A program made the translations under genes and the position numbers. A stretch of 6,533 nt of DNA, from NCBI GenBank assembly GCA_005884335.1, contig VBCJ01000153.1:1-6533 (forward strand), in the 5' to 3' direction. The notes under the pieces were generated by a model, which was given only the letters and a program-made list of their open reading frames with translations, had not been told where the DNA came from and did not search any database. Shown one piece after another: positions 1 to 5,915 of this stretch. Within the stretch, counting starts at the first letter, position 1. Every line of letters begins with the position of its first letter. Origin of the DNA: Betaproteobacteria bacterium (GTDB taxonomy: Bacteria > Pseudomonadota > Gammaproteobacteria > Burkholderiales > SG8-39).

Positions 1-569
1 TCCAGCGCCTTCTCAGGCTGGTCGAGCCGCAGGTAGATCTGGCCGTAGCCGGAAAGCACGCCGAAGTGCTGCGGGTTGCGCGTGATGACTTCGTCGCAGT
101 CCATGAGCGAGCGCCGGAATTCGCCGGCGAGGAAATACGCCGTGGCACGCTTGTTCCAGCCTTCGGCGAAGCCGGGCTTGAGCTCGATGATCCGGGTGAA
201 CGTGGCGATCGCCTCGGGGAAGCGCTGCTCGCCCATCTCCGCGACTCCTCTGCTGAGCAGATCGTCCACGCGGGCGTTTCCCGACCGGCTCCAGACCGCC
301 CACAGCGCTTGCTCCGCAACAGCGCGTACCCGTTCGTCCGCGTCGCGCAGCGCAGTGATCAGCGTGGGAGCGTCCTCCATCCGACCCACGATCGCGAGGC
401 CGAGCGCGCCGCGCCGGCGCTCCTCCGCGTCGGATTTCTTGAGAGCCGCGAGCGCCTCGGTCCGCGAAGGCCGCCCCGGCTCCGCCGCGGCAGGCATCGC
501 GGGAACCAGGCACGCGATGGCGAGAGCCAGGAGCACCAGCCTTTTCATTGCGACCTTCGAGAGCTTCAT
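1..569 (-). CDS. Exported HEAT-like/TPR repeat protein, 3' end cut by window edge
   Basis: This leftward gene is open for 189 codons to the left edge, so its C-terminus is missing. I chose the ATG at 569 because AAGGGAG lies 9 nt upstream; an in-frame ATG seven codons later (548) lacks such a site. Residues 1-29 form a signal peptide: basic start, hydrophobic LVLLALAIACLV core, and an AAA|EP cleavage site, so the mature protein should be periplasmic or surface-facing. Residues about 33-90 are alpha-helical and HEAT-like (a helix with EERRRGALGLA, then ALRDADERVRAVAEQAL). From about residue 100 at least two TPR units follow (EMGEQRFPEAIATFTRIIEL, KRATAYFLAGEFRRSLMDCD), with a third beginning at the edge. 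TPR and HEAT repeats are protein-binding scaffolds; no catalytic motif is visible and the partner is unknown. It is divergent from another exported TPR gene at 652. The repeat class is secure, the function is not. Confidence 0.8.
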   Translation of the reverse strand, partial: MKLSKVAMKRLVLLALAIACLVPAMPAAAEPGRPSRTEALAALKKSDAEERRRGALGLAIVGRMEDAPTLITALRDADERVRAVAEQALWAVWSRSGNARVDDLLSRGVAEMGEQRFPEAIATFTRIIELKPGFAEGWNKRATAYFLAGEFRRSLMDCDEVITRNPQHFGVLSGYGQIYLRLDQPEKAL

Positions 570-578
570 CGGAATAAG

Positions 579-585
579 CTCCCTT
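579..585 (-). promoter_or_regulatory. Ribosome binding site deciding the start of the leftward TPR gene
   Basis: On the minus strand AAGGGAG sits 9 nt before the ATG at 569. This supports that ATG over the in-frame ATG at 548 and gives a signal peptide with a longer basic N-region (MKLSKVAMKR). Confidence 0.65.
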
Positions 586-594
586 GCCCGATGG

Positions 595-621
595 TTTACA
601 GAGCGTCCACTCAACTATAAT
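595..621 (+). promoter_or_regulatory. Candidate sigma70 promoter for the rightward TPR gene
   Basis: A perfect TATAAT at 616-621 lies 30 nt before the ATG at 652. The best -35 candidate is TTTACA at 595-600, but the spacing is only 15 bp, shorter than the usual 16-18. The expected transcript start near 628 would give a short leader containing the AAAGGAGG Shine-Dalgarno. The region also serves as the upstream region of the divergent gene starting at 569. Confidence 0.5.
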
Positions 622-651
622 CCTCTCTGTTGTCAGATGAAAGGAGGCGCC

Positions 652-1146
652 ATGAGCAAGCTGCTGATGTCGGTCTTCGCTCTGCTGGCGGGCCTGGCTC
701 TGGTCCCGGCTCTCCACGCCGCCGGAATGGATTCGGGGCCGGGGCCGAATGCGCGCCCCGTGGACCCTGATTACGAGAGCGGCAAGAAGGCGGTCGAAGC
801 CGGGAACTGGAAAACGGCCGTAGACAGCTTCGAGCGGGTTGCCTCGCACGACCCGAACAACGCCGACGCGCAGAATTACCTCGGCTACGCCTGGCGTAAG
901 TCCGGCAACCTCGACCTCGCATTCAAGCACTACAACGAGGCGCTGCGCCTCGACCCCCGGCACAAGGGAGCGCACGAATACATCGGCGAGGCCTATCTGA
1001 TGGTGAACAATCTTCCCAAGGCCGAGGAGCACCTTGCGCGGCTCGACAAGCTGTGCTTTTTTCCCTGCGAGGAATACCGCGACCTGAAGAAGGCGGTCGA
1101 GGAATACAAGGCCGCGAAGCCGGGGAAGGACAGTTCCCGCCCCTGA
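652..1146 (+). CDS. Periplasmic tetratricopeptide repeat protein with C-terminal CFFPC motif
   Basis: This is a complete 164-residue protein. The ATG at 652 follows a near-perfect AAAGGAGG Shine-Dalgarno (640-647), which decides the start; the reading frame is open far upstream but without support. Residues 1-24 are a signal peptide (hydrophobic LLMSVFALLAGLALVPA core, cleavage near LHAA), predicting export to the periplasm. Three TPR-like units follow: about residues 39-70 (SGKKAVEAGNWKTAVDSFER), 72-105 (YLGYAWRKSGNLDLAFKHYN, ending RLDP) and 106-135 (YIGEAYLMVNNLPKAEEHLA). After the last unit comes C135-FFP-C139 followed by EEYRDLKKAVEEY. I recall this cysteine-pair tail from other small proteobacterial TPR proteins. 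It probably forms a disulfide or capping helix, which is inference. Role: protein-protein scaffold with unknown partner. The gene is monocistronic, closed by the hairpin at 1170-1197. Confidence 0.9.
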   Translation: MSKLLMSVFALLAGLALVPALHAAGMDSGPGPNARPVDPDYESGKKAVEAGNWKTAVDSFERVASHDPNNADAQNYLGYAWRKSGNLDLAFKHYNEALRLDPRHKGAHEYIGEAYLMVNNLPKAEEHLARLDKLCFFPCEEYRDLKKAVEEYKAAKPGKDSSRP

Positions 1147-1169
1147 GCCTCTTGCGACCGCAAAACAAG

Positions 1170-1197
1170 ACGCCCGGCAAGCCGGGCGTTTTTATTT
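1170..1197 (+). terminator. Intrinsic terminator, possibly bidirectional
   Basis: An inverted repeat ACGCCCGGC-AA-GCCGGGCGT (1170-1189) folds into a strong GC stem and is followed by TTTTTATTT. It lies 24 nt after the TGA of the TPR gene at 1146, so it ends that transcript. Read leftward, the same stem is followed by TTGTTTT, so it may also stop the convergent SWIB gene transcript. Confidence 0.88.
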
Positions 1198-1205
1198 CCA
1201 GGTAC

Positions 1206-1230
1206 GTGTCCCGGGAAAATCCCGAGACAC
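1206..1230 (-). terminator. Hairpin downstream of the SWIB gene, no clear U-tract
   Basis: In minus-strand RNA positions 1230 to 1206 form an 11-bp stem with a UUU loop: GUGUCUCGGGA pairs with UCCCGGGACAC, including one U-G wobble. In plus-strand RNA the same position is a C-A mismatch, so the stem is better in the leftward transcript. It starts 17 nt past the TAA of the SWIB gene at 1248. No run of U follows, so it may be a 3'-end stabilising hairpin, with actual termination at the stem at 1170-1189. Confidence 0.5.
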
Positions 1231-1247
1231 GGCGGTTATTTGGTTAT

Positions 1248-1511
1248 TTATTTGAGGTGTTTGCTGACGAGCTTGGTCATCTCGAACATCGTGACCTTGC
1301 CCCTGCCGCCGAAGACGGCCTTCAGGGCGTCGTCGGCATTGATCATGCGCCGGTTCTTGGTATCCTGCAGCTTGTTTCGCTTGATATAAGCCCAGAGCTT
1401 CTTGGTCACTTCGGTGCGCGGTATCGCCTTGGAGCCCACCACTTCCGCCAGCATGGTGCTCGGGGTCATGGGTTTCATGAATGCCGCATTGGGTTTTCTC
1501 TTCTTGGCCAT
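1248..1511 (-). CDS. SWIB/MDM2 domain-containing small protein
   Basis: This is a complete 87-residue protein on the minus strand, ATG at 1511 and TAA at 1248, with a good AGAGGAGAG ribosome site about 8 nt upstream. The N-terminus (MAKKRKPNAAFMKP) is short, basic and probably flexible. From about residue 14 to the end is a single SWIB fold: the PSTMLAEVVGSKAIPRTEVT block, the KKLWAYIKRNKLQD helix, the NRRMINADDALKAVFGG block, and a last helix with the MFEMTKLVSKHL pattern. This is the classic SWIB sequence series and fills almost the whole protein. SWIB domains occur in eukaryotic SWI/SNF subunits and in small stand-alone proteins of some bacteria, including chlamydiae and many betaproteobacteria. 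A role in DNA or nucleoid-associated regulation is suspected from the basic charge, but I know of no settled bacterial function. It is monocistronic and convergent with the upstream TPR gene. Confidence 0.95.
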   Translation of the reverse strand: MAKKRKPNAAFMKPMTPSTMLAEVVGSKAIPRTEVTKKLWAYIKRNKLQDTKNRRMINADDALKAVFGGRGKVTMFEMTKLVSKHLK

Positions 1512-1559
1512 CGTATATCTCTCCTCTTTAATACGAGCTGTTTGGGTGACGCCGCACGG

Positions 1560-1605
1560 ACGGTACGGGCAACGCGAGAGTGCGTCAATCAGCGGGAAAT
1601 GTCAA
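1560..1605 (-). promoter_or_regulatory. Candidate promoter elements of the SWIB gene
   Basis: On the minus strand two -35-like boxes lie in tandem 17 bp apart: TTGACA (1605-1600) and TTGACG (1588-1583). TTGACG is followed, after a 17-bp spacer, by TACCGT (1565-1560), a modest -10. The perfect TTGACA has only CACTCT at the matching -10 position. The TTGACG/TACCGT pair is the better candidate; it gives a leader of roughly 40 nt before the ATG at 1511. Confidence 0.4.
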
Positions 1606-1668
1606 CCACCTTCAAACGGTTTTTTCGCCCTCCAGAGAAACTACGGCCCGGCCGGGGGATCGCTTCGC

Positions 1669-1674
1669 TATAAT
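1669..1674 (+). promoter_or_regulatory. Candidate -10 box upstream of the MFS transporter operon
   Basis: A perfect TATAAT (preceded by C) lies 48 nt before the GTG start at 1723. No recognisable -35 is found 16-18 bp upstream, where the sequence is GC-only, so an activator may be needed or the match may be chance. This is the most likely start of the four-gene rightward transcript. Confidence 0.4.
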
Positions 1675-1722
1675 CGGAAGACCCGTTTTCCCTGACAATT
1701 TCCTGTCACCCAGGCAAGCGCC

Positions 1723-2901
1723 GTGGAAGCCGCCAAAAAAAACGTCGCCGTCCTCGCCACCTGCCAGGCGCTGCTGTTCACGAACAACTCGACGGCGATT
1801 GCGCTGAACGGCCTAGCCGGCTATGCGCTCGCGGCGAACAAGGCCCTGGCGACGCTCCCCGTCACCGCATGGGTCATCGGCGGGGCGCTCTCGACCCTTC
1901 CGGCTTCGCTTCTCATGAAGCGCATCGGCCGGCGTGCCGGCTTTACCGTCGGAGCGCTGATGGGGATGGTCGGCGCGTCGATCTGCTCGGTCGCACTGTA
2001 TCTGGAGGCCTTCTGGCTCTTCTGCTTCGGCACGATGGTGTTCGGCGTGTACAACGCCGTGGCGCAGTATTACCGGTTCGCGGCGGCCGACGCCGCGAGC
2101 TCCGATTTCAAGGCGAAGGCGATCTCCCTGGTGCTCGCGGGAGGACTGGTGGGAGGTATCGTCGGCCCGGAGACGAGCAAGCTCACGGTCGATTTGCTCG
2201 CCACGACCTATCTCGGCGCGTATCTGTCCCTGATCGGATTCCTGGTGCTCGTCGTGCTGGTCGTGCAATGGCTCGACATCCCGGTGCCCGCGGCCGCCGC
2301 GCACGGGGAACCGACCCGGCCGCTCGCGCAGATCATGGCGCAACCGCTATTCGTGGTCGCAGTGCTCGCAGCGGCGATCGCCTACGGTGTGATGAACCTG
2401 CTCATGACCGCGACGCCGCTCGCGATGGGCTTGTGCGGCCATCCGTATTCGGCTGCGGCGACGGTGATCGGCTGGCACGTCATCGGCATGTTCGGGCCCT
2501 CGTTTTTCACGGGCTCCCTCATCAAGCGCTTCGGGGTGCTGCAGGTGATGGCCGCGGGAGCGCTGCTCCTCTACGTCGTGGTGGCGATCGCGCTGTCGGG
2601 CATCAGCGTTCCGCACTTCTGGTTCGCGCTCGTGCTGCTCGGCGTGGGGTGGAATTTCCTCTATATCGGTGGCACGACCCTCATCACCGAGGCGTGCACG
2701 CCGCCTGAGCGCGCGAAGACCCAGGGCGCAAACGACCTGATCATCTTCGTCGTGATGGCCACGTCTTCGTTCAGTTCGGGCCTGCTCCTGGAAAAGAGCG
2801 GCTGGCAAATGCTCAACTATCTCGCGCTGCCGTTCGTCACCGCGGCGGCCATCGCGGTGCTGTGGCTCCTCGCCCGGCGCCGCGTCGCGGCCGGAGCATG
2901 A
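1723..2901 (+). CDS. Major facilitator superfamily (MFS) transporter
   Basis: This is a 392-residue inner-membrane protein of typical MFS length with about 12 hydrophobic segments in two halves, separated by a polar central loop at about residues 185-207. The loop between TM2 and TM3 carries MKRIGRR (65-71), the MFS motif A signature. An LPASLLMKRIGRRAGFTVGA context, an NNSTAIALNG stretch in TM1 and the proline-rich GPE in TM5 resemble a proteobacterial MFS group of unassigned substrate. The start is a GTG: a stop codon lies upstream in frame at 1693-1695 and no ATG lies between. A weak AGG sits 8 nt before it. It would move a small molecule by proton-driven transport; direction and substrate cannot be read. 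Its stop overlaps the next start (ATGA), so it is translationally coupled to the hydrolase, which may act on the same compound. Confidence 0.9.
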   Translation: MEAAKKNVAVLATCQALLFTNNSTAIALNGLAGYALAANKALATLPVTAWVIGGALSTLPASLLMKRIGRRAGFTVGALMGMVGASICSVALYLEAFWLFCFGTMVFGVYNAVAQYYRFAAADAASSDFKAKAISLVLAGGLVGGIVGPETSKLTVDLLATTYLGAYLSLIGFLVLVVLVVQWLDIPVPAAAAHGEPTRPLAQIMAQPLFVVAVLAAAIAYGVMNLLMTATPLAMGLCGHPYSAAATVIGWHVIGMFGPSFFTGSLIKRFGVLQVMAAGALLLYVVVAIALSGISVPHFWFALVLLGVGWNFLYIGGTTLITEACTPPERAKTQGANDLIIFVVMATSSFSSGLLLEKSGWQMLNYLALPFVTAAAIAVLWLLARRRVAAGA

Positions 2902-3881
2902 GGGTGGCGGACGCCGCTCAGGCAAGGCTCGATCCCCAGGCCCGCGCGTTGGTCGAGCGCGCGGCGCGCTCGGCCGGTCCCGCGCTGAGCTCGGTGGGCG
3001 TAGACGAAGCGCGGCGGATCTACCGCGAATCGCGCCTTGCCCTCGCGCCGCCGCCGGTCGCGGTGCAGGAAACGCGCGATTTCTCGATAGCCGGTCGGGC
3101 GGGCGCGATCGGCGCCCGGTACTACCGGCCCCTGGGGACGAAGCCCGGAGAAACGCCGCCCGCGGTGGTGTACTTCCACGGCGGCGGCTGGACCTGTGGA
3201 GATCTCGATACACACGACAGCGTGTGCCGCGGGATTGCCGCTCACGGCACCTGCGCTGTCGTCGCAGTCGATTACCGCATGGGACCGGAGCACAAGTTTC
3301 CGGCCGCGGTCGAGGATGCCGTGACGGCGTTGCAGTGGGTGGCCGCGAACGCAAGCTCGCTCGGGGTCGACCCGGCGCGGCTGGTGGTCGCCGGGGAAAG
3401 CGCCGGCGGCAATCTCGCTGCGGTGGCGGCGCTCGCCCTGCGCGATTCGGGGCCGCGCCTTGCGATGCAGGTGCTCGTCTATCCCGTGACCGACCAGGCC
3501 GCCGACACGGATTCGCTCAGACGCTTCGCGCAGGGCTATTCGCTGACGCGCGAATTGCTGCACTGGTATCAACGCAACTATTTGCGCGACGAGCGCGACC
3601 GCTCCGACTGGCGCGCTTCTCCCTTGCGCGCGAAGGACCACTCGCGGCTGCCGCCCGCCTATGTCATCACCGCCGGGTTCGACCCGCTGCTCGACGAGGG
3701 CAAGGCCTACGCCGAGCGCCTCGCGCAGGCAGGCGTCGATGTGACCTACGAGTGCTTCGAGGGCCAGATACACGGATTCCTTCCCATGGCCGGGGCGATC
3801 GCCGCGGCACACCACGCCCATTACCGCATCGGCCAGATGCTGCGCATGCGCTTCGGGACGTTTCCGATCGCTCGGCCCTGA
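2898..3881 (+). CDS. Alpha/beta hydrolase, hormone-sensitive-lipase (fold-3) type esterase
   Basis: This is a 327-residue predicted cytoplasmic carboxylesterase. The ATG at 2898 overlaps the MFS stop as ATGA, typical of coupled translation, and is preferred over an in-frame ATG 36 nt upstream that would overlap the MFS gene more. HSL-family marks are all present: HGGG oxyanion hole at 94-97, DYRMGPEHKFPA at 125-136, nucleophile Ser168 in GESAGG, acid Asp262 in GFDPL, and base His292 in IHGF. The N-terminal ~60 residues form the variable cap seen in this family. No signal peptide is evident. Family members cleave short-chain esters and some arylesters; the physiological substrate is unknown. 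It sits between a transporter and an oxidoreductase, which hints at processing of an imported or detoxified ester, but that is inference. All catalytic residues are intact, so activity is expected. Confidence 0.95.
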   Translation: MRVADAAQARLDPQARALVERAARSAGPALSSVGVDEARRIYRESRLALAPPPVAVQETRDFSIAGRAGAIGARYYRPLGTKPGETPPAVVYFHGGGWTCGDLDTHDSVCRGIAAHGTCAVVAVDYRMGPEHKFPAAVEDAVTALQWVAANASSLGVDPARLVVAGESAGGNLAAVAALALRDSGPRLAMQVLVYPVTDQAADTDSLRRFAQGYSLTRELLHWYQRNYLRDERDRSDWRASPLRAKDHSRLPPAYVITAGFDPLLDEGKAYAERLAQAGVDVTYECFEGQIHGFLPMAGAIAAAHHAHYRIGQMLRMRFGTFPIARP

Positions 3882-3887
3882 TCGGCG

Positions 3888-3893
3888 TAAAAT
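3888..3893 (+). promoter_or_regulatory. Possible internal -10 box before the oxidoreductase
   Basis: TAAAAT lies in the 26-bp gap after the hydrolase stop, 14 nt before the ATG at 3908. There is no good -35, and the resulting leader would be very short. It may be only an AT-rich gap; the gene is more simply read as part of the upstream operon. Confidence 0.2.
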
Positions 3894-3907
3894 CGCGGAA
3901 TCCTCCC

Positions 3908-5900
3908 ATGCTGGCTCAAGTCGAGAAAATTTCCGTCGATCGCAAGGTGGTGCGTGCCGCCTGCCCGCACGACTGCCCCGACACCTGCGCGATGAAGATC
4001 ACCGTCGAGAACGGAATCGCGGTGAAAGTGGAAGGCGCGAAAGACCATCCCTTCACCGCCGGCACGCTCTGCACCAAGGTTGCGCGGTATCTGGAGCGCA
4101 CCTACAGCAAGGACCGCGTGCTCTTTCCGCAGAAGAGAGTCGGCGCCAAAGGCCGGGGCGAGTTCGAGCGCATTTCCTGGGACGAGGCGCTCGATACGAT
4201 CGCCGAAAAGTTCCGCGCGATCGAGGCCGAGGATCCCCAGGGCATCCTGCCCTACGACTACGCGGGCACCATGGGCTACGTGCAGTGGCATTCGATGGGC
4301 CGGCGCTTCTTCAACCGGCTGGGGGCGTCGCGGCTGGACCGCACCATCTGCTCCTCCGCGGGCAAGGCGGGGATGCTGATCACGCTCGGCGGCTCGCTCG
4401 GCATGGACCCGGAAAGGTTCGACGAGGCGAAGCTCATCCTCATCTGGGGCTCCAACCCGATCGTCTCGAACCTGCACCTGTGGTCGCGCGTGCAGGAGGC
4501 GAAGCGCCGCGGCGCGAAGCTCGTCGCGATCGACCCCTACCGCAGCCTTTCGGCGGAAAAATGCCACGAGCACCTCGCACTGCTGCCCGGCACCGACGCG
4601 GCGCTCGCGCTCGGGATCATGCACGTCATCGTCGGCGAGGGCCGCCACGACGCGGATTACGTCGAGAAATACACGCTCGGTTTCGAGGCGCTCGCGCGGC
4701 GCGTGAAGGAGTATCCCCCGCAGAAGGTCGCGCAGATCACCGGCCTGCCCGCGGAAAAAATAATCTCCCTCGCCCGCGAATACGCCGCGACGCGGCCCGC
4801 GGCGATCCGGCTCAACTATGGGCTGCAGCGCCACGCCGGCGGCGGCATGGCCGTGAGGAACATCCTGTGCCTTCCCGCGCTCACGGGCGACTGGCGCCAT
4901 CCCGCAGGCGGGGCCGTGCTCTCCACCTCGGGATTCTTCGGCATGAACGACGCCAAGCTCGAGCGGCCGGACCTGCTGGAGAAGGCGAGGAACCCCAACC
5001 CCCGACTCGGCGAGCGTGGTGAAGGGTTTTTCCCGGGAGGATCTCTTCACCGTGGTGCACGAGCAATTCCTGACCGACACCTGCGACTACGCGGACATCG
5101 TCCTGCCGGCGACCACGCAGCTCGAGCACCACGACGTTCACACCGCCTACGGGCACCTGTACGTCGTCGCGAACAGCCCCGCGATCGCGCCGCTGGGCGA
5201 GTCCCTCCCGAACAGCGAAGCGTTCAGGCGCCTCGCCGCGCGCATGGGCTTCGCCGAGGAGTGCTTCAGCGACTCCGACGAGGACATCTGCCGCCAGGCG
5301 CTCGAATCGTCGGACCCGCGCATGCGGGGGATCGATTGGGATTCGCTCAAGGAGAAGGGCTGGCAGCGCTTGAACGTGCCGGGGCGCTTCGCCCCGTTCG
5401 CGCAAGGCAACTTCGGAACGCCCTCGGGGAAGTGCGAGTTCTACAGCGAAACGGCGAAGGGCATGGGCATGGACCCGCTGCCGACCTACATCCCGCCGCG
5501 CGAGTCCGTGCAGTCGAACCCGGAGCTCGCGAAAAAGTATCCGCTCGCGATCATCTCGCCGCCCAACCGGCATTTCCTCAATTCGTCCTTCGCCAACATG
5601 CCTTTTGCGATCGCCGAGGCCGGGGAGCCCAGCCTCGAAATCCACCCCGGCGACGCCGCCGCCCGGGGGATAGCGAACGGCGAGGTCGTGCGCGTCTTCA
5701 ACGACCGCGGCTCGCTCACGGCCAGGGCGCGCGTCAGCGACAAGGCGCGGGAGGGAGTCGTGGTGGCGCTCTCGGTGTGGTGGAGAAAGCTCACCGCCGA
5801 TCGCCGCAACGCGAACGACTTGACCTCGCAGGCGCTCACCGACATCGGCAGGGGCGCGACGTTCTACGACTGCCTGGTCGACGTTGCGCGAATCCGATAG
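3908..5900 (+). pseudogene. Molybdopterin/4Fe-4S oxidoreductase, frameshifted and internally deleted
   Basis: This gene belongs to the DMSO reductase/formate dehydrogenase superfamily, which uses a bis-MGD molybdenum cofactor. The ATG at 3908 has only a weak GGA site. The first part (about 365 codons) carries a 4Fe-4S motif C19-x3-C23-x3-C27-x27-C55, DRTICSSAG with C148 as likely metal ligand by alignment with the formate dehydrogenase selenocysteine, and the IWGSNP block. There is no Tat signal, so it is cytoplasmic. The second part, in a different frame from about 5004 to the TAG at 5900, begins DSASVVKGFSREDLFTVVHE, has the LPATTQLEHHD block and ends in a complete MGD-binding C-terminal domain (EIHPGDAAARGIANGEVVRV, then NDLTSQALTDIGRG). 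The roughly 35 residues between, normally including a YNSNP motif, are absent. A functional protein is not expected from the sequence as given. Both halves look well conserved, so the break is recent or a sequence error. Exact substrate unknown. Confidence 0.85.
4988..5016 (+). other. Deletion/frameshift junction in the oxidoreductase gene
   Basis: The frame encoding ERPDLLEKARNPNP ends being homologous at about 5002; the frame encoding DSASVVKGF starts at 5004. The junction contains two AACCCC copies (4991-4996, 4998-5003 region) and a run of five C (4999-5003). The shift is +1, so a deletion of 3k+2 bases (about 100) fits the missing homologous block. A short repeat such as this could have guided slippage or an assembly collapse. 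Confidence 0.75.
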
Positions 5901-5907
5901 AGGAAGG
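5901..5907 (+). promoter_or_regulatory. Ribosome binding site of the nicotinamidase gene
   Basis: AGGAAGG immediately follows the oxidoreductase stop (TAG at 5898-5900) and lies 8 nt before the ATG at 5916. This supports that start and independent translation of pncA despite the broken upstream gene. Confidence 0.7.
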
Positions 5908-5915
5908 TCCCGGAG

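Noticed and set aside
486..515. Lipoprotein signal at Cys20 of the leftward TPR protein
   Set aside because: The residues before it (AIA) fit a lipobox poorly, with Ala rather than Leu/Val at -3, and a good signal peptidase I site (AAA|EP) follows.
13..1032. 339-codon minus-strand open frame across both TPR genes
   Set aside because: It runs antisense to one well-supported TPR gene and out of frame with the other, and shows no motif of its own.
4991..5006. Programmed +1 ribosomal frameshift at the C-run in the oxidoreductase
   Set aside because: A CCC-C slip would restore the frame, but the product would still lack about 35 conserved residues, and no stop codon or stimulatory structure typical of programmed sites is seen. 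Deletion explains more; not fully excluded.
3821..5080. 419-codon open frame on the minus strand opposite the oxidoreductase
   Set aside because: Its translation has no recognisable domain and is rich in Arg, Ala, Val and Glu typical of antisense high-GC shadows; the plus strand holds clear Fe-S and MGD motifs.
5016..5900. C-terminal half as an independent gene starting at GTG 5016
   Set aside because: No ribosome site precedes it, and the homology begins upstream of the GTG (DSAS), so it is a fragment of the larger gene.
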